DNA of 64,000 nt from contig NC_092564.1 in the NCBI RefSeq assembly GCF_037975245.1, positions 21,617,984 to 21,681,983 of the forward strand, given 5' to 3'. This document shows positions 9,484 to 23,613 of this stretch, one piece after another. Each line of letters starts with the position of its first letter. Position 1 is the stretch's first letter. The notes beneath the pieces were generated by a model. The model saw nothing but the letters and a program-made list of their open reading frames with translations, ran no database searches and was not told the origin of the DNA. The DNA comes from Apostichopus japonicus. Taxonomy: Eukaryota; Echinodermata; Holothuroidea; Aspidochirotida; Stichopodidae. A program made the translations under genes and the position numbers.

Positions 9484-11269
9484 CGGAGTACCGCCTACCC
9501 TTTGTTTTCGATACAGGTCAAAGGTCATTTGTGGTCACCGGGGTCAAATTATACAAATCTCGTAAATACGATATGTCAGGTGGGTAATATCGGACCAACT
9601 TCATATTTGGTTAGCCGGAGTACCGCCTACCCTTTGTTTTCGATACAGGTCAAAGGTCATTTGGGGTCACCAGGGGTCACCAGGGGTCACCAGGGGTCAA
9701 ATTTTAAAAATCTCGTAAACACGATATCTCAGGTGGGTAATGTCGGACCAAATTCATATTTGGTTTAACGGAGTACCGCCTACCCTTTGTTTTCGATACA
9801 GGTCAAAGGTCATTTGTGGTCACCGGGGTCAAATTATAAAAATCTCGTAAATACGATATGTCAGGTGGGTAATGTCGGACCAACTTCATATTTGGTTAGC
9901 CGGAGTACCGCCTACCCTTTGTTTTCGATACAGGTCAAAGGTCATTTGGGGTCACCAGGGGTCACCAGGGGTCACCAGGGGTCACCAGGGGTCACCAGGG
10001 GTCAAATTTTAAAAATCTCGTAAACACGATATCTCAGGTGGGTAATGTCGGACCAAATTCATATTTGGTTTTCCGGAGTACCGCTTACCCTTTGTTTTCG
10101 ATGCAGGTCAAAGGTCATTTGGGGTCACCGGGGTCAAATTATGAAAATCTCGTAAACACGATATGTCAGGTGGGTAATGTCGGACCAACTTCATATTTGG
10201 TTAGCCGGAGTACCGCCTACCCTTTGTTTTCGATACAGGTCAAAGGTCATTTGGGGTCACCAGGGGTCACCAGGGGTCACCAGGGGTCACCAGGGGTCAA
10301 ATTATAAAAATCTCGTAAACACGATATCTCAGGTGGGTAATGTCGGACCAAATTCATATTTGGTTTGCCGGAGTACCGCCTACCCTTTGTTTTCGATACA
10401 GGTCAAAGGTCATTTGGGGTCACCAGGGGTCACCAGGGGTCACCAGGGGTCAAATTTTAAAAATCTCGTAAACACGATATCTCAGGTGGGTAATGTCGGA
10501 CCAAATTCATATTTGGTTTACCGGAGTACCGCACACCCTTTGTTTTCGATGCAGGTCAAAGGTCATTTGTTGTCACCGGGGTCAATTTATAAAAATCTCG
10601 TAAACACGATATGTCAGGTGGGTAATGTCGGACCAACTTCATATTTGGTTAGCCGGAGTACCGCCTACCCTTTGTTTTCGATACAGGTCAAAGGTCATTT
10701 GGGGTCACCAGGGGTCACCAGGGGTCACCAGGGGTCAAATTGTAAAAATCTCGTAAACACGATATCTCAGGTGGGTAATGTCGGACCAAATTCATATTTG
10801 GTTTGCCGGAGTACCGCCTACCCTTTGTTTTCGATACAGGTCAAAGGTCATTTCGGGTCACCGGGGTCAAATTATAAAAATCTCGTAAATACGATATGTC
10901 AGGTGGGTAATGGCGGACCAACTTCATATTTGGTTAGCCGGAGTACCGCCTACCCTTTGTTTTCGATACAGGTCAAAGGTCATTTGGGGTCACCAGGGGT
11001 CACCAGGGGTCACCAGGGGTCAAATTTTAAAAATCTCGTAAACACGATATCTCAGGTGGGTAATGTCGGACCAAATTCATATTTGGTTTTCCGGAGTACC
11101 GCTTACCCTTTGTTTTCGATGCAGGTCAAAGGTCATTTGGGGTCACCGGGGTCAAATTATGAAAATCTCGTAAACACGATATCTCAGGTGGGTTATGTCG
11201 GACCAACTTCATATTTGGTGAGCCGGAGTACCGCCTACCCTTTGTTTTCGATACAGGTCAAAGGTCATT

Positions 11270-14200
11270 TGGGGTCAGCGGGGTCAAATTATAAAAATCT
11301 CGTAAACACGATATGTCAGGTGGGTAATGTCCGACCAACTTCATATTTGGTTAGCCGGATTACCGCCTACCCTTTGTTTTCGATACAGGTCAAAGGTCAT
11401 TTGGGGTCACCAGGGGTCACCAGGGGTCACCAGGGGTCAAATTTTAAAAATCTCGTAAATACGATATGTCAGGTGGGTAATGTCGGACCAACTTCATATT
11501 TGGTTAGCCGGAGTACCGCCTACCCTTTGTTTTCGATACAGGTCAAAGGTCATTTGGGGTCACCAGGGGTCACCAGGGGTCACCAGGGGTCAAATTTTAA
11601 AATCTCGTAAACACGATATCTCAGGTGGGTAATGTCGGACCAAATTCATATTTGGTTTTCCGGAGTACCGCTTACCCTTTGTTTTCGATGCAGGTCAAAG
11701 GTCATTTGGGGTCACCGGGGTCAAATTATGAAAATCTCGTAAACACGATATCTCAGGTGGGTAATGTCGGACCAACTTCATATTTGGTTAGCCGGAGTAC
11801 CGCCTACCCTTTGTTTTCGATACAGGTCAAAGGTCATTTGGGGTCACCGGGGTCAAATTATAAAAATCTCGTAAACACGATATGTCAGGTGGGTAATGTC
11901 GGACCAACTTCATATTTGGTTAGCCGGAGTACCGCCTACCCTTTGTTTTCGATACAGGTCAAAGGTCATTTGGGGTCACCAGGGGTCACCAGGGGTCACC
12001 AGGGGTCAAATTTTAAAAATCTCGTAAACACGATATCTCAGGTGGGTAATGTCGGACCAAATTCATATTTGGTTTAACGGAGTACCGCCTACCCTTTGTT
12101 TTCGATACAGGTCAAAGGTCATTTGTGGTCACCGGGGTCAAATTATACAAATCTCGTAAATACGATATGTCAGGTGGGTAATATCGGACCAACTTCATAT
12201 TTGGTTAGCCGGAGTACCGCCTACCCTTTGTTTTCGATACAGGTCAAAGGTCATTTGGGGTCACCAGGGGTCACCAGGGGTCACCAGGGGTCAAATTTTA
12301 AAAATCTCGTAAACACGATATCTCAGGTGGGTAATGTCGGACCAAATTCATATTTGGTTTAACGGAGTACCGCCTACCCTTTGTTTTCGATACAGGTCAA
12401 AGGTCATTTGTGGTCACCGGGGTCAAATTATAAAAATCTCGTAAATACGATATGTCAGGTGGGTAATGTCGGACCAACTTCATATTTGGTTAGCCGGAGT
12501 ACCGCCTACCCTTTGTTTTCGATACAGGTCAAAGGTCATTTGGGGTCACCAGGGGTCACCAGGGGTCACCAGGGGTCACCAGGGGTCACCAGGGGTCACC
12601 AGGGGTCAAATTTTAAAAATCTCGTAAACACGATATCTCAGGTGGGTAATGTCGGACCAAATTCATATTTGGTTTTCCGGAGTACCGCTTACCCTTTGTT
12701 TTCGATGCAGGTCAAAGGTCATTTGGGGTCACCGGGGTCAAATTATGAAAATCTCGTAAACACGATATCTCAGGTGGGTAATGTCGGACCAACTTCATAT
12801 TTGGTTAGCCGGAGTACCGCCTACCCTTTGTTTTCGATACAGGTCAAAGGTCATTTGGGGTCACCGGGGTCAAATTATAAAAATCTCGTAAACACGATAT
12901 CTCAGGTGGGTAATGTCGGACCAAATTCATATTTGGTTAGCCGGAGTACCGCCTACCCTTTGTTTTCGATACAGGTCAAAGGTCATTTGGGGTCACCGGG
13001 GTCAAATTATAAAAATCTCGTAAACACGATATGTCAGGTGGGTAATGTCGGACCAACTTCATATTTGGTTAGCCGGAGTACCGCCTACCCTTTGTTTTCG
13101 ATACAGGTCAAAGGTCATTTGGGGTCAGCGGGGTCAAATTATAAAAATCTCGTAAACACGATATGTCAGGTGGGTAATGTCCGACCAACTTCATATTTGG
13201 TTAGCCGGATTACCGCCTACCCTTTGTTTTCGATACAGGTCAAAGGTCATTTGGGGTCACCAGGGGTCACCAGGGGTCACCAGGGGTCAAATTTTAAAAA
13301 TCTCGTAAATACGATATGTCAGGTGGGTAATGTCGGACCAACTTCATATTTGGTTAGCCGGAGTACCGCCTACCCTTTGTTTTCGATACAGGTCAAAGGT
13401 CATTTGGGGTCACCAGGGGTCACCAGGGGTCACCAGGGGTCAAATTTTAAAATCTCGTAAACACGATATCTCAGGTTGGTAATGTCGGACCAAATTCATA
13501 TTTGGTTTTCCGGAGTACCGCTTACCCTTTGTTTTCGATGCAGGTCAAAGGTCATTTGGGGTCACCGGGGTCAAATTATGAAAATCTCGTAAACACGATA
13601 TCTCAGGTGGGTAATGTCGGACCAACTTCATATTTGGTTAGCCGGAGTACCGCCTACCCTTTGTTTTCGATACAGGTCAAAGGTCATTTGGGGTCACCGG
13701 GGTCAAATTATAAAAATCTCGTAAACACGATATGTCAGGTGGGTAATGTCGGACCAACTTCATATTTGGTTAGCCGGAGTACCGCCTACCCTTTGTTTTC
13801 GATACAGGTCAAAGGTCATTTGGGGTCACCAGGGGTCACCAGGGGTCACCAGGGGTCAAATTTTAAAAATCTCGTAAACACGATATCTCAGGTGGGTAAT
13901 GTCGGACCAAATTCATATTTGGTTTAACGGAGTACCGCCTACCCTTTGTTTTCGATACAGGTCAAAGGTCATTTGTGGTCACCGGGGTCAAATTATACAA
14001 ATCTCGTAAATACGATATGTCAGGTGGGTAATATCGGACCAACTTCATATTTGGTTAGCCGGAGTACCGCCTACCCTTTGTTTTCGATACAGGTCAAAGG
14101 TCATTTGGGGTCACCAGGGGTCACCAGGGGTCACCAGGGGTCAAATTTTAAAAATCTCGTAAACACGATATCTCAGGTGGGTAATGTCGGACCAAATTCA

Positions 14201-14960
14201 TATTTGGTTTAACGGAGTACCGCCTACCCTTTGTTTTCGATACAGGTCAAAGGTCATTTGTGGTCACCGGGGTCAAATTATAAAAATCTCGTAAATACGA
14301 TATGTCAGGTGGGTAATGTCGGACCAACTTCATATTTGGTTAGCCGGAGTACCGCCTACCCTTTGTTTTCGATACAGGTCAAAGGTCATTTGGGGTCACC
14401 AGGGGTCACCAGGGGTCACCAGGGGTCACCAGGGGTCACCAGGGGTCAAATTTTAAAAATCTCGTAAACACGATATCTCAGGTGGGTAATGTCGGACCAA
14501 ATTCATATTTGGTTTTCCGGAGTACCGCTTACCCTTTGTTTTCGATGCAGGTCAAAGGTCATTTGGGGTCACCGGGGTCAAATTATGAAAATCTCGTAAA
14601 CACGATATCTCAGGTGGGTAATGTCGGACCAACTTCATATTTGGTTAGCCGGAGTACCGCCTACCCTTTGTTTTCGATACAGGTCAAAGGTCATTTGGGG
14701 TCACCGGGGTCAAATTATAAAAATCTCGTAAACACGATATCTCAGGTGGGTAATGTCGGACCAAATTCATATTTGGTTAGCCGGAGTACCGCCTACCCTT
14801 TGTTTTCGATACAGGTCAAAGGTCATTTGGGGTCACCGGGGTCAAATTATAAAAATCTCGTAAACACGATATGTCAGGTGGGTAATGTCGGACCAACTTC
14901 ATATTTGGTTAGCCGGAGTACCGCCTACCCTTTGTTTTCGATACAGGTCAAAGGTCATTT
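11270..14960 (+). repeat. Tandem duplication, two units of about 1.85 kb
   Basis: Units at about 11,270-13,120 and 13,121-14,960 align at offset 1850, falling to 1840 after one decamer is lost in the second copy near 14,440. Both contain a private 1-bp deletion (caaattttaaaatctcg) near 11,600 and 13,450, which supports recent copying. The end of each unit falls at the ggggtcagcgggg variant position. Confidence 0.85.
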
Positions 14961-15746
14961 GGGGTCACCAGGGGTCACCAGGGGTCACCAGGGGTCACCA
15001 GGGGTCAAATTATAAAAATCTCGTAAACACGATATCTCAGGTGGGTAATGTCGGACCAAATTCATATTTGGTTTGCCGGAGTACCGCCTACCCTTTGTTT
15101 TCGATACAGGTCAAAGGTCATTTGTGGTCACCGGGGTCAAATTATAAAAATCTCGTAAATAAATGTCAGGTGGGTAATGTCGGACCAACTTCATATTTGG
15201 TTAGCCGGAGTACCGCCTACCCTTTGTTTTCGATACAGGTCAAAGGTCATTTGGGGTCACCAGGGGTCACCAGGGGTCACCAGGGGTCAAATTTTAAAAA
15301 TCTCGTAAACACGATATCTCAGGTGGGTAATTTCGGACCAAATTCATATTTGGTTTTCCGGAGTACCGCTTACCCTTTGTTTTCGATGCAGGTCAAAGGT
15401 CATTTGGGGTCACCGGGATCTAATTGTAAAAATCTCGTAAACACGATATCTCAGGTGGGTAATGTCGGACCAACTTCATATTTGGTTAGCCGGAGTACCG
15501 CCTACCCTTTGTTTTCGATACAGGTCAAAGGTCATTTGGGGTCACCAGGGTCAAATTATAAAAATCTCGTAAACACTATATGTCAGGTGGGTAATGTCGG
15601 ACCAACTTCATATTTGCTTAGCCGGAGTACCGCCAACCCTTTGTTTTCGATACAGGTCAAAGGTCATTTGGGGTCACCAGGGGTCACCAGGGGTCACCAA
15701 GGGTCAAATTGTAAAAATCTCGTAAACACGATATTTCAGGTGGGTA

Positions 15747-15852
15747 ATGTCGGACCAACTTCATATTTGGTTTTCGATGCAGGTCAAAGGTCATTTGGGG
15801 TCACCGGGGTCAAATTATAAAAATCTCGTAAACACGATATGTCAGGTGGGTA
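15747..15852 (+). repeat. 106-bp truncated monomer, copy 2
   Basis: Same 26-bp deletion and flanking variants as copy 1; the G-run region reads accggggtcaaa. Confidence 0.9.
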
Positions 15853-15928
15853 ATGTCGGACCAACTTCATATTTGGTTAGCCGGAGTACCGCCAACCCTT
15901 TGTTTTCGATACAGGTCAAAGGTCATTT

Positions 15929-16002
15929 GGGGTCACCAGGGGTCACCAGGGGTCACCAGGGGTCACCAGGGGTCACCAGGGGTCACCAGGGGTCACCAGG
16001 GG
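15929..16002 (+). repeat. Decamer tract, eight GGGG runs
   Basis: Seven ggggtcacca units followed by ggggtcaaa. The equivalent tracts in the other left-domain M modules have seven GGGG runs, so this site has gained one decamer. The run pattern fits four-plus G-tracts with 6-base loops on the + strand. Confidence 0.9.
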
Positions 16003-18715
16003 TCAAATTTTAAAAATCTCGTAAACACGATATCTCAGGTGGGTAATGTCGGACCAAATTCATATTTGGTTTACCGGAGTACCGCTTACCCTTTGTTTTC
16101 GATGCAGGTCAAAGGTCATTTGGGGTCACCAGGGGTCACCAGGGGTCAAATTGTAAAAATCTCGTAAACACGATATCTCAGGTGGGTAATGTCGGACCAC
16201 CTTCATATTTGGTTTGCCGGAGTACCGCCTACCCTTTGTTTTCGACGCAAGTCAAAGGTCATTTGGGGTCATCAGGGGTCACCAGGGGTCAAATTGTAAA
16301 AATCTCGTAAACACGATATCTCAGGTGGGTAATGTCGGACCAAATTCATATTTGGTTTACCGGAGTACCGCTTACCCTTTGTTTTCGATGCAGGTCAAAG
16401 GTCATTTGGGGTCACCAGGGGTCAAATTGTAAAAATCTCGTAAACACGATATCTCAGGTGGGTAATGTCGGACCAACTTCATATTTGGTTTGCCGGAGTA
16501 CCGCTTACCCTTTGTTTTCGATGCAGGTCAAAGGTCATTTGGGGTCACCAGGGGTCAAATTGTAAAAATCTCGTAAACACGATATCTCAGGTGGGTAATG
16601 TCGGACCAACTTCATATTTGGTTAGCCGGAGTACCGCTTACCCTTTGTTTTCGATGCAGGTCAAACGTCATTTGGGGTCACCGGGGTCAAATTATGAAAA
16701 TCTCGTAAACACGATATCTCAGGTGGGTAATGTCGGACCAACTTCATATTTGGTTAGCCGGAATACCGCCTACCCTTTGTTTTCGATACAGGTCAAAGGT
16801 CATTTGGGGTCACCGGGGTCAAATTATAAAAATCTCGTAAACACGATATGTCAGGTGGGTAATGTCGGACCAACTTCATATTTGGTTAGCCGGAGTACCG
16901 CCTACCCTTTGTTTTCGATACAGGTCAAAGGTCATTTGGGGTCACCAGGGGTCACCAGGGGTCACCAGGGGTCAAATTTTAAAAATCTCGTAAACACGAT
17001 ATCTCAGGTGGGTAATGTCGGACCAAATTCATATTTGGTTTACCGGAGTACCGCACACCCTTTGTTTTCGATGCAGGTCAAAGGTCATTTGTTGTCACCG
17101 GGGTCAATTTATAAAAATCTCGTAAACACGATATGTCAGGTGGGTAATGTCGGACCAACTTCATATTTGGTTAGCCGGAGTACCGCCTACCCTTTGTTTT
17201 CGATACAGGTCAAAGGTCATTTGGGGTCACCAGGGGTCACCAGGGGTCACCAGGGGTCAAATTGTAAAAATCTCGTAAACACGATATCTCAGGTGGGTAA
17301 TGTCGGACCAAATTCATATTTGGTTTGCCGGAGTACCGCCTACCCTTTGTTTTCGATACAGGTCAAAGGTCATTTGGGGTCACCAGGGGTCAAATTATAA
17401 AAATCTCGTAAATACGATATGTCAGGTGGGTAATGTCGGACCAACTTCATATTTGGTTAGCCGGAGTACCGCCTACCCTTTGTTTTCGATACAGGTCAAA
17501 GGTCATTTGGGGTCACCAGGGGTCACCAGGGGTCACCAGGGGTCACCAGGGGTCAAATTTTAAAAATCTCGTAAACACGATATCTCAGGTGGGTAATGTC
17601 GGACCAAATTCATATTTGGTTTTCCGGAGTACCGCTTACCCTTTGTTTTCGATGCAGGTCAAAGGTCATTTGGGGTCACCGGGGTCAAATTATGAAAATC
17701 TCGTAAACACGATATCTCAGGTGGGTAATGTCGGACCAACTTCATATTTGGTTAGCCGGAGTACCGCCTACCCTTTGTTTTCGATACAGGTCAAAGGTCA
17801 TTTGGGGTCAGCGGGGTCAAATTATAAAAATCTCGTAAACACGATATGTCAGGTGGGTAATGTCCGACCAACTTCATATTTGGTTAGCCGTATTACCGCC
17901 TACCCTTTGTTTTCGATACAGGTCAAAGGTCATTTGGGGTCACCAGGGGTCACCAGGGGTCACCAGGGGTCAAATTTAAAAAATCTCGTAAATACGATAT
18001 GTCAGGTGGGTAATGTCGGACCAACTTCATATTTGGTTAGCCGGAGTACCGCCTACCCTTTGTTTTCGATACAGGTCAAAGGTCATTTGGGGTCACCAGG
18101 GGTCACCAGGGGTCACCAGGGGTCAAATTTTAAAAATCTCGTAAACACGATATCTCAGGTGGGTAATGTCGGACCAAATTCATATTTGGTTTTCCGGAGT
18201 ACCGCTTACCCTTTGTTTTCGATGCAGGTCAAAGGTCATTTGGGGTCACCGGGGTCAAATTATGAAAATCTCGTAAACACGATATCTCAGGTGGGTAATG
18301 TCGGACCAAATTCATATTTGGTTTGCCGGAGTACCGCCTACCCTTTGTTTTCGATACAGGTCAAAGGTCATTTGGGGTCACCAGGGGTCAAATTATAAAA
18401 ATCTCGTAAATACGATATGTCAGGTGGGTAATGTCGGACCAACTTCATATTTGGTTAGCCGGAGTACCGCCTACCCTTTGTTTTCGATACAGGTCAAAGG
18501 TCATTTGGGGTCACCAGGGGTCACCAGGGGTCACCAGGGGTCAAATTTTAAAAATCTCGTAAACACGATATCTCAGGTGGGTAATGTCGGACCAAATTCA
18601 TATTTGGTTTTCCGGAGTACCGCTTACCCTTTGTTTTCGATGCAGGTCAAAGGTCATTTGGGGTCACCGGGGTCAAATTATGAAAATCTCGTAAACACGA
18701 TATCTCAGGTGGGTA

Positions 18716-21575
18716 ATGTCGGACCAACTTCATATTTGGTTAGCCGGAGTACCGCCTACCCTTTGTTTTCGATACAGGTCAAAGGTCATTTGGGGTCAGC
18801 GGGGTCAAATTATAAAAATCTCGTAAACACGATATGTCAGGTGGGTAATGTCCGACCAACTTCATATTTGGTTAGCCGTATTACCGCCTACCCTTTGTTT
18901 TCGATACAGGTCAAAGGTCATTTGGGGTCACCAGGGGTCACCAGGGGTCAAATTTAAAAAATCTCGTAAATACGATATGTCAGGTGGGTAATGTCGGACC
19001 AACTTCATATTTGGTTAGCCGGAGTACCGCCTACCCTTTGTTTTCGATACAGGTCAAAGGTCATTTGGGGTCACCAGGGGTCACCAGGGGTCACCAGGGG
19101 TCAAATTTTAAAAATCTCGTAAACACGATATCTCAGGTGGGTAATGTCGGACCAAATTCATATTTGGTTTTCCGGAGTACCGCTTACCCTTTGTTTTCGA
19201 TGCAGGTCAAAGGTCATTTGGGGTCACCGGGGTCAAATTATGAAAATCTCGTAAACACGATATCTCAGGTGGGTAATGTCGGACCAACTTCATATTTGGT
19301 TAGCCGGAGTACCGCCTACCCTTTGTTTTCGATACAGGTCAAAGGTCATTTGGGGTCACCGGGGTCAAATTATAAAAATCTCGTAAACACGATATGTCAG
19401 GTGGGTAATGTCGGACCAACTTCATATTTGGTTAGCCGGAGTACCGCCTACCCTTTGTTTTCGATACAGGTCAAAGGTCATTTGGGGTCACCAGGGGTCA
19501 CCAGGGGTCACCAGGGGTCAAATTTTAAAAATCTCGTAAACACGATATCTCAGGTGGGTAATGTCGGACCAAATTCATATTTGGTTTAACGGAGTACCGC
19601 CTACCCTTTGTTTTCGATACAGGTCAAAGGTAATTTGTGGTCACCGGGGTCAAATTATACAAATCTCGTAAATACGATATGTCAGGTGGGTAATATCGGA
19701 CCAACTTCATATTTGGTTAGCCGGAGTACCGCCTACCCTTTGTTTTCGATACAGGTCAAAGGTCATTTGGGGTCACCAGGGGTCACCAGGGGTCACCAGG
19801 GGTCAAATTTTAAAAATCTCGTAAACACGATATCTCAGGTGGGTAATGTCGGACCAAATTCATATTTGGTTTAACGGAGTACCGCCTACCCTTTGTTTTC
19901 GATACAGGTCAAAAGTCATTTGTGGTCACCGGGGTCAAATTATAAAAATCTCGTAAATACGATATGTCAGGTGGGTAATGTCGGACCAACTTCATATTTG
20001 GTTAGCCGGAGTACCGCCTACCCTTTGTTTTCGATACAGGTCAAAGGTCATTTGGGGTCACCAGGGGTCACCAGGGGTCACCAGGGGTCACCAGGGGTCA
20101 AATTTTAAAAATCTCGTAAACACGATATCTCAGGTGGGTTATGTCGGACCAACTTCATATTTGGTTAGCCGGAGTACCGCCTACCCTTTGTTTTCGATAC
20201 AGGTCAAAGGTCATTTGGGGTCAGCGGGGTCAAATTATAAAAATCTCGTAAACACGATATGTCAGGTGGGTAATGTCCGACCAACTTCATATTTGGTTAG
20301 CCGGATTACCGCCTACCCTTTGTTTTCGATACAGGTCAAAGGTCATTTGGGGTCACCAGGGGTCACCAGGGGTCACCAGGGGTCAAATTTTAAAAATCTC
20401 GTAAATACGATATGTCAGGTGGGTAATGTCGGACCAACTTCATATTTGGTTAGCCGGAGTACCGCCTACCCTTTGTTTTCGATACAGGTCAAAGGTCATT
20501 TGGGGTCACCAGGGGTCACCAGGGGTCACCAGGGGTCAAATTTTAAAAATCTCGTAAACACGATATCTCAGGTGGGTAATGTCGGACCAAATTCATATTT
20601 GGTTTTCCGGAGTACCGCTTACCCTTTGTTTTCGATGCAGGTCAAAGGTCATTTGGGGTCACCGGGGTCAAATTATGAAAATCTCGTAAACACGATATCT
20701 CAGGTGGGTAATGTCGGACCAACTTCATATTTGGTTAGCCGGAGTAACGCCTACCCTTTGTTTTCGATACAGGTCAAAGGTCATTTGGGGTCACCGGGGT
20801 CAAATTATAAAAATCTCGTAAACACGATATGTCAGGTGGGTAATGTCGGACCAACTTCATATTTGGTTAGCCGGAGTACCGCCTACCCTTTGTTTTCGAT
20901 ACAGGTCAAAGGTCATTTGGGGTCACCAGGGGTCACCAGGGGTCACCAGGGGTCAAATTTTAAAAATCTCGTAAGCACGATATCTCAGGTGGGTAATGTC
21001 GGACCAAATTCATATTTGGTTTAACGGAGTACCGCCTACCCTTTGTTTTCGATACAGGTCAAAGGTCATTTGTGGTCACCGGGGTCAAATTATACAAATC
21101 TCGTAAATACGATATGTCAGGTGGGTAATATCGGACCAACTTCATATTTGGTTAGCCGGAGTACCGCCTACCCTTTGTTTTCGATACAGGTCAAAGGTCA
21201 TTTGGGGTCACCAGGGGTCACCAGGGGTCACCAGGGGTCAAATTTTAAAAATCTCGTAAACACGATATCTCAGGTGGGTAATGTCGGACCAAATTCATAT
21301 TTGGTTTAACGGAGTACCGCCTACCCTTTGTTTTCGATACAGGTCAAAAGTCATTTGTGGTCACCGGGGTCAAATTATAAAAATCTCGTAAATACGATAT
21401 GTCAGGTGGGTAATGTCGGACCAACTTCATATTTGGTTAGCCGGAGTACCGCCTACCCTGTGTCTTCGATACAGGTCAAAGGTCATTTGGGGTCACCAGG
21501 GGTCACCAGGGGTCACCAGGGGTCACCAGGGGTCAAATTTTAAAAATCTCGTAAACACGATATCTCAGGTGGGTA
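18716..21575 (+). repeat. Tandem duplication, two units of about 1.43 kb
   Basis: 18,716-20,140 and 20,141-21,575 align at offset 1425, then 1435 after one added decamer. Both carry ggggtcagcgggg, the tacaaatc monomer and the caaaagtcatttgtgg monomer. A further copy of about 2.5 kb of this region lies at offset 5253 (for example 19,608 with 24,861 and 19,978 with 25,231), so the duplication itself was duplicated. Confidence 0.8.
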
Positions 21576-22111
21576 ATGTCGGACCAAATTCATATTTGGT
21601 TTTCCGGAGTACCGCTTACCCTTTGTTTTCGATGCAGGTCAAAGGTCATTTGGGGTCACCGGGGTCAAATTATGAAAATCTCGTAAACACGATATCTCAG
21701 GTGGGTAATGTCGGACCAACTTCATATTTGGTTAGCCGGAGTACCGCCTACCCTTTGTTTTCGATACAGGTCAAAGGTCATTTGGGGTCACCGGGGTCAA
21801 ATTATAAAAATCTCGTAAACACGATATCTCAGGTGGGTAATGTCGGACCAACTTCATATTTGGTTAGCCGGAGTACCGCCTACCCTTTGTTTTCGATACA
21901 GGTCAAAGGTCATTTGGGGTCACCAGGGGTCACCAGGGGTCACCAGGGGTCACCAGGGGTCAAATTATAAAAATCTCGTAAACACGATATCTCAGGTGGG
22001 TAATGTCGGACCAAATTCATATTTGGTTTGCCGGAGTACCGCCTACCCTTTGTTTTCGATACAGGTCAAAGGTCATTTGTGGTCACCGGGGTCAAATTAT
22101 AAAAATCTCGT

Positions 22112-23613
22112 AAATAAATGTCAGGTGGGTAATGTCGGACCAACTTCATATTTGGTTAGCCGCAGTACCGCCTACCCTTTGTTTTCGATACAGGTCAAAG
22201 GTCATTTGGGGTCACCAGGGGTCACCAGGGGTCACCAGGGGTCAAATTTTAAAAATCTCGTAAACACGATATCTCAGGTGGGTAATTTCGGACCAAATTC
22301 ATATTTGGTTTTCCGGATTCCGCTTACCCTTTGTTTTCGATGCAGGTCAAAGGTCATTTGGGGTCACCGGGATCTAATTGTAAAAATCTCGTAAACACGA
22401 TATCTCAGGTGGGTAATGTCGGACCAACTTCATATTTGGTTAGCCGGGGTACCGCCTACCCTTTGTTTTCGATACAGGTCAAAGGTCATTTGGGGTCACC
22501 AGGGTCAAATTATAAAAATCTCGTAAACACTATATGTCAGGTGGGTAATGTCGGACCAACTTCATATTTGCTTAGCCGGAGTACCGCCAACCCTTTGTTT
22601 TCGATACAGGTCAAAGGTCATTTGGGGTCACCAGGGGTCACCAGGGGTCACCAAGGGTCAAATTGTAAAAATCTCGTAAACACGATATTTCAGGTGGGTA
22701 ATGTCGGACCAACTTCATATTTGGTTTTCGATGCAGGTCAAAGGTCATTTGGGGTCACCGGGGTCAAATTATAAAAATCTCGTAAACACGATATGTCAGG
22801 TGGGTAATGTCGGACCAACTTCATATTTGGTTAGCCGGAGTACCGCCAACCCTTTGTTTTCGATACAGGTCAAAGGTCATTTGGGGTCACCAGGGGTCAC
22901 CAGGGGTCACCAGGGGTCACCAGGGGTCACCAGGGGTCACCAGGGGTCAAATTTTAAAAATCTCGTAAACACGATATCTCAGGTGGGTAATGTCGGACCA
23001 AATTCATATTTGGTTTACCGGAGTACCGCTTACCCTTTGTTTTCGATGCAGGTCAAAGGTCATTTGGGGTCACCAGGGGTCACCAGGGGTCAAATTGTAA
23101 AAATCTCGTAAACACGATATCTCAGGTGGGTAATGTCGGACCACCTTCATATTTGGTTTGCCGGAGTACCGCCTACCCTTGGTTTTCGACGCAAGTCAAA
23201 GGTCATTTGGGGTCATCAGGGGTCACCAGGGGTCAAATTGTAAAAATCTCGTAAACACGATATCTCAGGTGGGTAATGTCGGACCAAATTCATATTTGGT
23301 TTACCGGAGTACCGCTTACCCTTTGTTTTCGATGCAGGTCAAAGGTCATTTGGGGTCACCAGGGGTCAAATTGTAAAAATCTCGTAAACACGATATCTCA
23401 GGTGGGTAATGTCGGACCAACTTCATATTTGGTTTGCCGGAGTACCGCTTACCCTTTGTTTTCGATGCAGGTCAAAGGTCATTTGGGGTCACCAGGGGTC
23501 AAATTGTAAAAATCTCGTAAACACGATATCTCAGGTGGGTAATGTCGGACCAACTTCATATTTGGTTAGCCGGAGTACCGCTTACCCTTTGTTTTCGATG
23601 CAGGTCAAACGTC
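22112..23613 (+). repeat. Module M copy 3
   Basis: Marker span 1502 bp. It carries a 1-bp-shortened cggattccgctt near 22315, shared with copies 4 and 5 but absent from copies 1, 2 and 6. It also carries gttggacc near 23678, shared with copies 4 and 5. Copies 3, 4 and 5 thus form a younger subgroup. A private change here is cttggttttcgacg near 23178. Confidence 0.85.
22701..22806 (+). repeat. 106-bp truncated monomer, copy 3
   Basis: Same 26-bp deletion; accggggtcaaa subtype; within module M copy 3. Confidence 0.9.

Larger units (their letters stand above)
15157..16669 (+). repeat. Module M copy 2
   Basis: Same marker order as copy 1, offset by 10,511 bp at the 106-bp monomer and by 10,521 bp further right. 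The 10-bp change in offset is one extra decamer in the tract at 15929-16002. Total marker span is 1513 bp. Confidence 0.85.
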